From positions 1 to 33,919 of the forward strand of contig JANXSE010000079.1 of the NCBI GenBank assembly GCA_025356695.1: a stretch of 33,919 nt of DNA. The letters are read 5' to 3'. A program made the position numbers and the translations under genes. Below are positions 1 through 9,812 of this stretch, one piece after another (the stretch's first letter is position 1; every line of letters starts with the position of its first letter). This stretch comes from Betaproteobacteria bacterium (GTDB lineage Bacteria > Pseudomonadota > Gammaproteobacteria > Burkholderiales > SG8-41). The notes beneath the pieces were generated by a model. The model did no database searches, was not told the origin of the DNA, and saw nothing but the letters and a program-made list of their open reading frames with translations.

Positions 1-640
1 CCGATTTGACGTGGCTGCCGTAGGCGCCGTATGGTCCCATCGTCCACTGCGATTCGCCCTGCACCAGCGCGAGTGCCGACGGGCCGCCGCCCTTGTAGGG
101 AATGTGGTTGCCCTCGATGCCCGCCATCGTCGCGAACATCAAACCGCCGAGATGGCTGGTCGAACCGATGCCGGCCGAGGCCATGTTGAGCTGTCCGGGT
201 TTTGCCTTGGCGAGGTCGATGAATTCACGCAGCGTTTTCACCGGCAGCGCGGCGTTCACGCACAGCGCCGTTTCGGTTTTGACAAACACCGACACCGGTG
301 CGAAGTCCCTGACCGGATCGAAACCGATCTTCGCGTAGACATGCGGCGCGATGGTCATCACCGCCGCGGTGACGGTCGCCAGCGTATAACCGTCGGCGAC
401 CGCGCGCGCCGCAGTCTCGACGCCGAGTGTGCCGCCGGCGCCGGGCCGGTTGTCGATGACGATCTGCTGGCCGAGGCGCTCGGACATGCGCGTAAACACG
501 ATGCGGCCGTAAATGTCACTGGCGCTGCCGGGCGCGTTGGCGACGATCATGCGCACCGGGCGCAGCGGATAATCCGCTGCAAGCGCCGCCGCGCCTGCGG
601 TCAGGCCGAGTGCGAAGGCCGCAGCAAACAATACGTGCAT
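1..640 (-). CDS. Bug-family (TctC-like) periplasmic solute-binding protein, C-terminus cut by window edge
   Basis: This gene encodes an extracytoplasmic receptor of the Bug family, which binds small organic acids for tripartite tricarboxylate transporters. Reading the minus strand from 640 gives a short signal peptide ending near Ala-Leu-Ala-Ala, then YPLRPVRMIVANAPG, the ligand-loop region DNRPGAGGTLG, ADGYTLA and HIPYKGGG, all family hallmarks. About 213 residues are present; a full member has about 320, so roughly a third lies outside the window. The start is fixed by GAGGAGG about 8 nt upstream. It diverges from the GlcG-like gene. No TctA/TctB membrane partners are visible, so its transporter is unknown. 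Confidence 0.9.
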   Translation of the reverse strand, partial: MHVLFAAAFALGLTAGAAALAADYPLRPVRMIVANAPGSASDIYGRIVFTRMSERLGQQIVIDNRPGAGGTLGVETAARAVADGYTLATVTAAVMTIAPHVYAKIGFDPVRDFAPVSVFVKTETALCVNAALPVKTLREFIDLAKAKPGQLNMASAGIGSTSHLGGLMFATMAGIEGNHIPYKGGGPSALALVQGESQWTMGPYGAYGSHVKS

Positions 641-715
641 CTTGTCTGTCCTCCTCGGGAACCCGCGTTCAGTCTCGCATATCGCGCGGCTACTGCAAAG
701 TGCGCGGCTGTTGCA

Positions 716-745
716 TTGACACCGGCGGCAACGCACTTGTATAGT
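716..745 (+). promoter_or_regulatory. sigma70-type promoter for the GlcG-like gene
   Basis: A perfect -35 TTGACA (716-721) is followed after 18 bp by TATAGT (740-745), one mismatch from the -10 consensus. It points at the gene starting at 837, leaving a leader of about 85 nt. This is the best-looking promoter in the window. It was seen by eye and not tested. Confidence 0.65.
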
Positions 746-836
746 CAATCGCGTTTTTCGTTCCGGCCGGCGCTGCATGATTTGCGCGCTGCCACTTCAT
801 TTTGCCAGTCCTATTCAGAAAGCCACGGAGAATTCC

Positions 837-1271
837 ATGTCCAGACTTACGCTCAAACAAGCCAACACCATCATCGAGCAGGCGCTCGTCAAAGCCAAGG
901 AAATGAAGATCAAGCCGCTGACCGTTGTCGTGCTCGATGACGCCGGCAACATCGTCGCCGTGCAACGCGAAGACAACGCCAGCATGGCGCGTTTCGATAT
1001 CGCGCTGGGCAAGGCCTGGGGCGCGGTGGCAATGGGCTGCTCGAGCCGCGCGCTCGGCAAGCGCGCCAAGGAGAACCCCAATTTCTTCCTGTCGCTGGCC
1101 GCCACCTCGAAAGGCCGCTTTCTGCCGCAGCCGGGCGCCGCGCTGATTCGCGACGCCGAAGGCAATGTGCTTGGCTCGGCCGGTGCCAGCGGCGGCACCG
1201 GTGATGAAGACGAGGCCGTCTGCGCCTTCGGCATCGAGAAGGCCGGCCTCAAGGCCGACGTTGCTGCATAA
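837..1271 (+). CDS. GlcG/HbpS family heme-binding-type protein
   Basis: A 144-residue protein of the GlcG/HbpS (DUF336) family. Members include heme-binding HbpS and the glycolate-operon protein GlcG; the biochemical role of most is uncertain. Visible family features are the N-terminal helix LTLKQANTIIEQAL, the strand VVVLDDAGNIVAVQRED, the MARFDIALGKAWGAVAMG segment and the glycine-rich C-terminus GSAGASGGTGDEDEAVC. An upstream in-frame ATG at 777 exists, but 837 is preferred: it has an ACGGAG ribosome site six bases upstream and the family starts here. There is no signal peptide from this start. It is a single-gene unit with its own promoter and terminator. Confidence 0.88.
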   Translation: MSRLTLKQANTIIEQALVKAKEMKIKPLTVVVLDDAGNIVAVQREDNASMARFDIALGKAWGAVAMGCSSRALGKRAKENPNFFLSLAATSKGRFLPQPGAALIRDAEGNVLGSAGASGGTGDEDEAVCAFGIEKAGLKADVAA

Positions 1272-1312
1272 ACTTGTATAAGTGCTGCCGTATAGATTGC
1301 GGCGGCACCAAT

Positions 1313-1340
1313 AAAAAAACGCCCTGTGGGGCGTTTTTTT
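1313..1340 (+). terminator. Rho-independent terminator, likely bidirectional
   Basis: Seven A, then CGCCC, loop TGTG, GGGCG and seven T. The stem is perfect, extends into the A/T flanks and would work in both directions. It lies 42 bp after the GlcG-like gene. Confidence 0.9.
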
Positions 1341-1453
1341 ACGTGCGTTGCAGCCGGCTTGACGGGAAACAAGCTACACCCGTCGAACTAGACCACAGGT
1401 CGTGTATCGGCGTCCGGATTGATCGGTTAGCTTAGGCCCGTTGTTTTATCTGA

Positions 1454-1666
1454 ATGGCTGCAACGACCATGGCTGGCTGGGGCTGGAACGAATTTCTTGT
1501 CGCGGGCCTGCTCGCGGTCTGCATACTGGGGCCGATCTGCGTGGTGCTGCTGACGCAGAACCTGCTCGATTCTTATGAGGACATCGGTACCGAGCATTAC
1601 GACTTTGACCGCATCATGGAAGCGCTCGGCGAGACGCAACCGCCATCCGGAAAAAACGAGCACTGA
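1454..1666 (+). CDS. small single-pass membrane protein, unknown function
   Basis: A 70-residue ORF with one clear hydrophobic helix (about residues 14-34, FLVAGLLAVCILGPICVVLL). A hydrophilic acidic tail follows, rich in D, E and Y. I do not recognise a family. The start has no convincing Shine-Dalgarno; a second ATG lies at 1469 (residue 6). Support comes from the coherent TM-plus-tail architecture and from its position between a terminator and a convergent gene. The opposite-strand ORF over the same bases looks like a compositional shadow. Treat as a probable but unproven gene. Confidence 0.5.
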   Translation: MAATTMAGWGWNEFLVAGLLAVCILGPICVVLLTQNLLDSYEDIGTEHYDFDRIMEALGETQPPSGKNEH

Positions 1667-1667
1667 C

Positions 1668-1697
1668 CGTTGCGCGCCACCGCTGTAGCGCGCAACG
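1668..1697. terminator. hairpin between convergent genes
   Basis: A 10-bp perfect inverted repeat, CGTTGCGCGC (1668-1677) and GCGCGCAACG (1688-1697), with a 10-nt loop. It sits between the small membrane gene and the convergent DHDPS-family gene. No T-run follows on either strand, so it may be a weak or factor-assisted terminator or only an mRNA-end stabiliser. Confidence 0.4.
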
Positions 1698-1711
1698 ATG
1701 GTTACTGATGT

Positions 1712-2644
1712 CTACGCCGTGCGCTTCAGTCCCGGCATGTCGAAACCGATTTCCTTCAGTTCCGTCGCCAGCGATTTGCCCTGATCGGCGCTGAGTTCCA
1801 CCAGTGGCGGGCGCACCTTGCCCCACGCCGGATCGTTGGCGTAGATCGCGATGGTCTGCTTCAGCGCCGAGATCATCACGTATTTTTTGCCGACGGTATC
1901 GCGCACGAGATTGAGGCGCTGCTGCTGCGCATCGGCGTCGGCGTTCTTCCATTCGGTGTAGAGCTTGTGGATGGCCGCCGGGTTGACGTTGGCGGTCGCC
2001 GAGATCGTGCCGACACCGCCGTTCTTCATGTTGGCGAGCAGGAAGGATTCCGAACCGACGAAAACGTCGAAGCCCGATTTCGCGAAGGCGTCGAGGAAGG
2101 TTTTCGTGTTGTTCCAGTCGCCCGAGCTGTCTTTCATGCCGGCAATCGCGGTCGGGTAGGCCTTCAGCAAACGCTCGACGAGGCCCGGCGTGATACCGAC
2201 CACGGCAACGGGCGGGATGTGGTACAGATAAATGCGCAGCTTGGCGTCGCCAACGCGCTGGATCACTTCGCTGTAATGGCGGTAGAGGCCCTCTTCACTG
2301 ACACCCTTGTAATAGAACGGCGGCAGCATCAGCACGCCGGCGCAACCGTGTTTCACCGCATGCGAAGTAATCTTGACGGTTTCGGTGATCGAGCAGCAGC
2401 CGGTGCCCGGCATCATGCGCGAGGTGTCCACACCGGCGGCAACCACCGCGTCGAGCAGCCCCATGCGTTCTTCTGCGGCCAGCGAATTGGCCTCACTGTT
2501 GGTGCCGAACACCGCGAGGCCGCAGTTCTGCGACATCAGCCATTTACAGTGCGCGACGAAGCGCTCGGTATCCGGCGAGTAGTCGGCTTTGAACGGGGTG
2601 ACGACGGGCGACAACACGCCCTTGATGCGGTTTGCAGTGCTCAT
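1712..2644 (-). CDS. dihydrodipicolinate synthase (DapA) family lyase/dehydratase
   Basis: A 310-residue class-I aldolase-type TIM-barrel protein of the DHDPS/NAL superfamily. The GTNSE motif (47-51) matches the GTTGE substrate loop, YLYHIPP carries the catalytic Tyr141, and AGMKDSSGD carries the Schiff-base Lys171. Family members include dihydrodipicolinate synthase, N-acetylneuraminate lyase, 2-keto-3-deoxygluconate aldolase and keto-deoxy sugar-acid dehydratases. The neighbouring divergent gene is a sugar-acid dehydratase, so I infer that it acts on a 2-keto-3-deoxy acid rather than in lysine synthesis. The start at 2644 is chosen because GGAG lies just upstream and the family begins there; the longer upstream extension is proline/arginine-rich shadow. 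Confidence 0.88.
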   Translation of the reverse strand: MSTANRIKGVLSPVVTPFKADYSPDTERFVAHCKWLMSQNCGLAVFGTNSEANSLAAEERMGLLDAVVAAGVDTSRMMPGTGCCSITETVKITSHAVKHGCAGVLMLPPFYYKGVSEEGLYRHYSEVIQRVGDAKLRIYLYHIPPVAVVGITPGLVERLLKAYPTAIAGMKDSSGDWNNTKTFLDAFAKSGFDVFVGSESFLLANMKNGGVGTISATANVNPAAIHKLYTEWKNADADAQQQRLNLVRDTVGKKYVMISALKQTIAIYANDPAWGKVRPPLVELSADQGKSLATELKEIGFDMPGLKRTA

Positions 2645-2722
2645 GGTGTTCTCCGGATTGATGTATTGCGGATGAGGGCGAGATGATACACCACGCGCCG
2701 CGTTCCGGCCCCGCGCCGCGGC

Positions 2723-2751
2723 TTGCTGCGCGGCGGGCGCCCCTGCATAAT
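2723..2751 (+). promoter_or_regulatory. probable promoter for the IlvD/Edd dehydratase gene
   Basis: TTGCTG (2723-2728) and CATAAT (2746-2751) are spaced by exactly 17 bp in the divergent intergenic region, about 70 bp before the ATG at 2823. The -10 is strong and the -35 moderate. Confidence 0.45.
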
Positions 2752-2822
2752 CAGCACCGCTCGCGGGCGTCGTCCGCGCCGCATGATCCACGTCAATTTC
2801 AAATTCCCGCAAGGCTCCGACC

Positions 2823-4558
<1,736 letters not shown>

Positions 4559-4562
<4 letters not shown>

Positions 4563-5794
4563 GCGGACCGGTATCCGTCGACGGGCCGTTGCTCGCCACG
4601 CTGCGCTTTCGCGATTTTCGCAATCTCTGGCTCGGTTCGTTTGCCTCCTATGCGGGGCAGTGGATACAACAGGCGACCATCGCCTGGCTGGCCTACGACA
4701 TGACCGGCTCGAAGAGCCTGCTTGGTCTGATCATGGGTGTGCGCGCGATCCCGATGTTTTTGTGCGCGCCGCTTGCCGGGGTTGCCGCTGACCGCTACGA
4801 CCGCCGTTCGCTGCTGATGGGCAGCCAGTTGATTTCGTCGCTCACGGCACTGCTGTTCGGCATCGTGCTGGCCACCGGCAACGCGCAGGTCTGGCACCTC
4901 TTTGTGTTCGTGCTGGTGTCGGGGGCCGCGGCGGTGGTCGACCGTCCGGTGCGGCTCACCATCATTTTCGATCTGGTGCCGCGCAATGTGGCAATGCAGG
5001 CCGTCGCCATCAACATGATCGCGTTTTCGGTGTCGCGCATCGCCGGTCCCGCGGTGGCCGGTTATCTGATTGGCTGGGTCGGCGCCGAAGGTAATCTGTT
5101 TGTGCAGGCGGCCGCCTATTTCGCCGCGGCCTCTACCGTCTTCATCATTACGATCCCGCCGCGCGAGCGCAAACACAGCGGGCTTTCCGCCTTCGGCGAA
5201 CTGGCCGAAGGTTTGCGCTTCGCGGTGAACGACCGCACCGCGCGCGTGCTGTTGTTAATAGGCACGACGCCGTTTCTGCTGCTGGTGCCGATTTTCGGCG
5301 GCCTGCTGCCGGTCTATACGAAAGACGTTTTTCATGCCGGCCCCGAAGTGCTCGGCATGCTGCTGACCAGTGTCGGCGTCGGTGGTGTGGCCGGCGGCTG
5401 GTTCGCTTCGAAGTTCATGCATTTTCCGCGGCAGGGCGTGGTGCAGGGCTGCGCGGTGCTGGCGATGTGCGCCGGCTTTCTGCTGCTCTCGGCCGCGCCC
5501 AGCGTTGCGCTCGCCTGCGGTGCGCTGATCGTTTCAGGGCTTGCCGAGATGGTGTTGTTCACCAGCAATCAGGCGACGCTGCAGATGGTGGTGCCCGAGG
5601 CCATGCGCGGCCGCATCGCCAGCCTGTTGCAACTCTATCCGGGCTTCGCCTCGGTCGGCATTCTGTTCGAAGGCCTGCTTGCCGACGTGATCGGCATTCA
5701 GTGGGTGACGGTGCTGATCGCGCTGACCACCGGCACGTTGACGCTGTTTCTGCTGTCGTCGCGTGGCGGGTTGTCGGACGTGCGCGTGCGCTAG
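4559..5794 (+). CDS. MFS transporter (EntS-like MFS_3 subgroup)
   Basis: A 411-residue major facilitator, inner membrane, with hydrophobic segments throughout consistent with 12 helices. The N-terminus RFRDFRNLWLGSFASYAGQWIQQATIAWL is typical of the EntS-like exporter subgroup. The loop ADRYDRRSLL after helix 2 matches the MFS signature (D-R-x-x-R-R). The start is an uncommon TTG that overlaps the dehydratase stop in the sequence TTGA, indicating translational coupling. The cargo is unknown; context suggests a sugar acid or related metabolite. Confidence 0.85.
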
Positions 5795-5822
5795 CGTAAA
5801 ATTGCAGGCGGAGGAACTCGCA

Positions 5823-7202
5823 TTGCAATTCAAACTGTCCACATTGTTCGCGGCTCTGGCCTGCCTGTTCGCAGCGGTCGTTTATTTTTATCCGCCGCCG
5901 CCTGGCATCGACGCCAACGTCATGCACGCCGCGGCGCTCATGCTGCTGACTGTCGGCCTGTGGGCGACCGGCGCGATTCCCGAATACATCACCTCGCTGT
6001 TGTTCTTTCTGCTCGCCGTCGTGCTGGCGGTGGCATCACCGGCGGTGGTGTTCTCCAGTTTCGCCTCGGCGACGATGTGGCTGGTGCTGGGCGGGCTCAT
6101 CATTGCCGAAGCCGTCGGCGCCACCGGCCTTGGCCGCCGCTTCGCCGGCGTGCTGTTCGAGCGTTTTGTCGGCAGTTATGCGTCGCTGATGATCGCGGTG
6201 GCGCTGGTTTCGACTGCGCTGGCGTTTTTCATGCCGGCGACGGTGGCGCGCATGCTGTTGCTGCTGCCGATCGTGGTGGCGCTGGCCGACCGCGTCGGTT
6301 TCAACCCGGGCAGCAACGGCTACAACGGCCTCTGCATGACGGCGATCATGATCACCTATCAAAGCGGCTCGGCCATTCTGCCGGCCAACGCGCCCAATCT
6401 CGTGCTCGCCGGCGCCACCGAGACGCTGTATTCAGTGCAACTGATCTACGCCGAATATCTGTGGGTGATGTTCCCGGTGCTGGCGCTGCTGAAGGGCGCA
6501 TTCGTCGTCTTGCTGATCTACAAAATGTTTCCCGCGGCGGTGCAGCCGGAACGGGCGCCGCCTGAATTCACGGCGATGAGTGCGGCCGAGAAACGTCTCG
6601 CGGTGATTCTCGTGCTCGCCTTGTTGCTGTGGATGACCGATGCGATCCACGGCGTGCGGCCCGGCTGGGTTGCGCTGGCAGCAGGGCTTGCCTGTTTGTT
6701 ACCGCAGGTCGGTGTGTTGCCGCCGACGGCGTTCAATGACGTCAAGTTCGGCGCGTTCTTTTACACCGGAGCCTCAATCGGTCTTGGCGCGGTCGTGCAC
6801 GAATCGGGTCTGGGCGACGTTCTCGGGAAATCGTTGCTGGCGACGCTCAACCTGCAGCCGGGCGCCGACTTCACCAATTTCATGTCGCTCAGCGTGCTGA
6901 ACGTGGTGACCGGCGCGCTGGTCACCAACCCGGCGATGCCCGCCGTTACCACCACGCTCGCCGCGCCCTTCGCCGAAGCCGCCGGCTGGCCGCTTGCCGC
7001 TGCCATCATGACCATCGCCGTCGGCTACAACGTGATGCTGCTACCGTATCAGGTGCCGCCGGTGGTGGTTGGCATGCACGCCTGCCGCCTGTCGATTGCG
7101 ACGGCGATGCGGGTGTCGCTGCCGATTGCGGCGATCGGAATTGTCGTATTCATGCCGCTCGAATTCTTGTGGTGGCGCGTGATCGGTTACTTCGGCGGAT
7201 AG
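5823..7202 (+). CDS. DASS/SLC13-type anion symporter
   Basis: A 459-residue polytopic membrane protein resembling the divalent-anion:Na+ symporter (SLC13/CitT/ArsB-like) fold. It has the VGLWATGAIPEYITSLLFFLLAVVLA start region, a first re-entrant segment around TYQSGSAILPANAPNLV, and a second half with GASIGLGAVVHESGLGD, TNPAMPAVTTTLAAP and GYNVMLLPYQVPPVVVG. Likely substrates are di- or tricarboxylates or related anions. I choose the TTG at 5823: GGAGG sits 8 nt upstream, whereas an in-frame GTG at 5763 lies inside the MFS gene. It is probably the last gene of the dehydratase-MFS unit. Confidence 0.82.
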   Translation: MQFKLSTLFAALACLFAAVVYFYPPPPGIDANVMHAAALMLLTVGLWATGAIPEYITSLLFFLLAVVLAVASPAVVFSSFASATMWLVLGGLIIAEAVGATGLGRRFAGVLFERFVGSYASLMIAVALVSTALAFFMPATVARMLLLLPIVVALADRVGFNPGSNGYNGLCMTAIMITYQSGSAILPANAPNLVLAGATETLYSVQLIYAEYLWVMFPVLALLKGAFVVLLIYKMFPAAVQPERAPPEFTAMSAAEKRLAVILVLALLLWMTDAIHGVRPGWVALAAGLACLLPQVGVLPPTAFNDVKFGAFFYTGASIGLGAVVHESGLGDVLGKSLLATLNLQPGADFTNFMSLSVLNVVTGALVTNPAMPAVTTTLAAPFAEAAGWPLAAAIMTIAVGYNVMLLPYQVPPVVVGMHACRLSIATAMRVSLPIAAIGIVVFMPLEFLWWRVIGYFGG

Positions 7203-7293
7203 CGTCCGCCCGGACCGTTGGCCTGCGCAAGCGGGCGAATTGTGATTTATTTCTCGATTGCCGGTAAGCCAACGCACTTTATTTGGCCGGCTT

Positions 7294-7307
7294 TCGATCT
7301 AGATCAA
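7294..7307 (+). promoter_or_regulatory. FNR/Anr-like operator upstream of the hemerythrin-ATPase gene
   Basis: TCGAT-CTAG-ATCAA differs at one position from the FNR/Anr consensus TTGAT-N4-ATCAA and has the exact four-base spacer. Its centre is about 68 bp before the ATG at 7369. An oxygen-responsive activator would make sense for a gene with an oxygen-binding hemerythrin domain. A clear -10 at the expected distance is not visible, so this is a suggestion only. Confidence 0.4.
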
Positions 7308-7368
7308 GTATTCGCGCAACCCCGGTCGGGAACCTTCGTCCAAACTGTAGTTGGCAAAGGTGGACGCT

Positions 7369-8979
7369 ATGGGCGATCGTTATCCAAAAGACATCGAAAT
7401 CGGTATTCCGGTGCTCGACGAGCAGCACCAGAGGCTGACTGCGTCAATCGCGCGGCTTGAGGGGCTCGTTGAGCGTAAAGGGCAGCGGGAGATCGGCGCG
7501 GCATTGAGCGATCTCGCGCGCGTGACCAAGGAGCATTTCGACACCGAGCAGCGCTTGATGGCGGCCTACGATTTTCCGGGACATCACGAAGTCGCCGGCG
7601 GCGCGCATGCGCGGCTCTACGAGGACGTGGTAAAGCTGCAGTCCGAAGTAGGGGCAGGCCGGCGCCTGCTGGACGCCAAGGCACTGGTCTCGCTACGCGA
7701 CTGGCTGACGCGCCACATCTCCGAGGACAGGCAGCTTGCCGTCTATCTGAAATCGGCAGACGCGGTGGTTGGCGTGGCCAACCAGATCATCCTGCGCGCG
7801 CATGCGATCGGCGCGTCGGACATACACATCGATTCGTACGCGGCGAATGCGCCGACGCGCGTGCGTTTCCGCAAGGACGGCGCGCTGTTCGACTTCGTGG
7901 AAATTCCAACGGCAATGCGCGGTCCGCTGATCTCGCGCATCAAAATCATGGCCAACCTCGACATCTCCGAGCGCCGCAAACCGCAGGACGGGCGCATCGA
8001 CTTTGCGCAGGGCAATCATGATCGCATCGAGCTGCGCGTGGCGACCATTCCGACGGCGAGCGGCCTTGAGAACGTGGTCATGCGCCTGCTGGCGACCTCG
8101 CGCCTGATCCCGTTGGGCGAACTCGGTCTGGCCGAAGACATGGTCGCACAGTTGAAGGCACTCGCCGTCAAACCCTACGGCATGTTCCTCGTGTGCGGCC
8201 CGACCGGTTCCGGCAAGACCACCACGCTGCACTCAATCCTCAGTTACATCAACACGCCGGAGCGCAAGATCTGGACCGCCGAGGATCCGATCGAAATCAC
8301 CCAACTTGGCCTCTGCCAGGTGCAGGTCAACCCGAAGATCGGCTGGACCTTCGCCGGTGCCATGCGCAGTCTGTTGCGCGCGGACCCCGACGTCATCATG
8401 GTTGGCGAAATGCGCGACGTCGAGACCGCCAAGATTTCGATCGAGGCCTCGCTCACCGGCCACCTCGTGTTCTCGACGCTGCATACCAACAGCGCACCGG
8501 AGAGCGTGGTGCGCCTGCTCGATCTCGGGATGGATCGTTTCAATTTTTCCGACGCGTTGCTCGGTATCCTCGCACAACGGCTGGCAAAACGGTTATGCCA
8601 CAAATGCAGACAGGCGTATGCGGCCGGGCCCGACGAAATCGACAGTCTGCTGAACGAATACTGTCTTGGTGTGCCGCTTGAACGCGCAGCGGTGCTCGGC
8701 GCCTGGCGGACCGCCTACGCCAAGTCGGGGCAGTTCACGCTGTACCGTGCTGCCGGCTGCGAGGAGTGCTACCACCTCGGTTATGCGGGACGCGTCGCGT
8801 TGCACGAACTGCTGATCGCGACTGCAACAGTGCGCCGTCTGGTACAGACCGGTGCGATTGTCGAGGATTTGCGCAACGCCGGTATCCGCGAAGGCATGCG
8901 TACGCTTAAACAGAATGGCATTGAAAAGGTTCTCGCCGGAGAGACGGATATTCATCAGATCCGCGCGGTTTGCACCTGA
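7369..8979 (+). CDS. bacteriohemerythrin domain fused to a GspE/PilB-type secretion/pilus ATPase
   Basis: A 536-residue two-part protein. Residues 1-127 form a bacteriohemerythrin four-helix domain with candidate di-iron ligands His20, His56, Glu60, His73/His80, His116 and Asp120. After a linker of about ten residues comes a complete type II secretion/type IV pilus ATPase: N2 domain (GASDIHI, 148-154), Walker A GPTGSGKTT (from 277), Asp box TAEDPIEI, Walker B DVIMVGE (341-347), His box TGHLVFSTLHTN, and a zinc tetracysteine CHKC...CEEC (410, 413, 464, 467). The usual N1/MshEN region is replaced by hemerythrin. The start at 7369 has AGGTGG upstream. No pilus or secretion genes flank it. I infer an oxygen- or NO-sensing motor ATPase whose partners are encoded elsewhere. 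Confidence 0.9.
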   Translation: MGDRYPKDIEIGIPVLDEQHQRLTASIARLEGLVERKGQREIGAALSDLARVTKEHFDTEQRLMAAYDFPGHHEVAGGAHARLYEDVVKLQSEVGAGRRLLDAKALVSLRDWLTRHISEDRQLAVYLKSADAVVGVANQIILRAHAIGASDIHIDSYAANAPTRVRFRKDGALFDFVEIPTAMRGPLISRIKIMANLDISERRKPQDGRIDFAQGNHDRIELRVATIPTASGLENVVMRLLATSRLIPLGELGLAEDMVAQLKALAVKPYGMFLVCGPTGSGKTTTLHSILSYINTPERKIWTAEDPIEITQLGLCQVQVNPKIGWTFAGAMRSLLRADPDVIMVGEMRDVETAKISIEASLTGHLVFSTLHTNSAPESVVRLLDLGMDRFNFSDALLGILAQRLAKRLCHKCRQAYAAGPDEIDSLLNEYCLGVPLERAAVLGAWRTAYAKSGQFTLYRAAGCEECYHLGYAGRVALHELLIATATVRRLVQTGAIVEDLRNAGIREGMRTLKQNGIEKVLAGETDIHQIRAVCT

Positions 8980-9258
8980 TACGCAGTCGTCGTTGCTGAT
9001 ATTTCGATTTCGCCGGGATCAAAAACGTTGTTTGAAATCGTGCGCTGCGTCCCGGGGTTTTCCCTTGCGGCCGCATCTGGCAACGCACCGATGTATTTGT
9101 GCCTGCGCAACGATAACATCCGGCTCGCTGGGTGCGCCACCGAACAGAGTAACTCCCCGCATCAGCCTACCTTCCGGTTAACCCGTCACAGTCCGGCACG
9201 CGTTGCAGCAGATCATACGCGCGCCCGATACGGGATTTCACACCCGATTGGAGCGCAC

Positions 9259-9675
9259 ATGAACAACAAGGCAATTATTTCCGCCATCACGGCCATGTGC
9301 CTGGCGGCAAGCGGGCTGAGTTTTGCCCAGGGCCGGGGCAATGACCGCGGTCGTGGCGAGGGCCAGCGCGGCGAGCAGCAGGAGCGGCGCGACAACGACG
9401 GGCGGCAGGACCGTCGTGAAGATCGCCGTGAAGACCGCGGCCGCGGCTACGACAACGAGCGGCGCGACGAACGCGGCGCAGGCCCGAACCACGGCTTCTA
9501 CCGCGGCGGGCGTCTGCCGATGGAATACCGTCATCGCCACTATGTAGTCGACGACTGGCGTGGCCACAATCTGAGTGCGCCGCCGCGTGGTTACCACTGG
9601 GTGCAGACCGGCGGCGATTATGTGTTGATCGCGATCGCGACGGGCATCATCGCCTCGATCATTCTGAGCCGTTAA
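9259..9675 (+). CDS. RcnB-like periplasmic protein
   Basis: A 138-residue exported protein. A clear signal peptide precedes cleavage after SFA (about residue 23). Next is a low-complexity Arg/Asp/Glu/Gly segment (about 25-75). The C-terminal motif YRHRHYVVDDWRGHNLSAPPRGYHWVQTGGDYVLIAIATGII closely resembles the RcnB domain, named for E. coli RcnB of nickel/cobalt homeostasis. Most proteobacterial paralogues have no defined role. GGAG lies about 8 nt before the ATG at 9259, and the in-frame upstream start at 9028 lacks support. A strong terminator follows within a few bases, so it is the last or only gene of its unit. Confidence 0.82.
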   Translation: MNNKAIISAITAMCLAASGLSFAQGRGNDRGRGEGQRGEQQERRDNDGRQDRREDRREDRGRGYDNERRDERGAGPNHGFYRGGRLPMEYRHRHYVVDDWRGHNLSAPPRGYHWVQTGGDYVLIAIATGIIASIILSR

Positions 9676-9677
9676 GC

Positions 9678-9706
9678 AAAAAGCCCGGCCGGTGGCCGGG
9701 CTTTTT
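9678..9706 (+). terminator. Rho-independent terminator after the RcnB-like gene
   Basis: Five A, GCCCGGCC, loop GGT, GGCCGGGC and five T. The 8-bp GC stem is perfect and the structure starts three bases after the stop codon. Confidence 0.93.
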
Positions 9707-9812
9707 CGGCAATCGCAACCAGCGGTCTGAAAGATATTCGGCACGACAAGGCTTGAACCTTGGCGCGCGAATGAGTACGCTCGACGATTGACCAACCCAT
9801 CGTGTGGCGACC

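Noticed and set aside
9005..9040. Inverted repeat CGATTTC/GAAATCG in the gap after the hemerythrin-ATPase gene
   Set aside because: Seven-bp arms with a 22-nt spacer and no T-run; likely chance.
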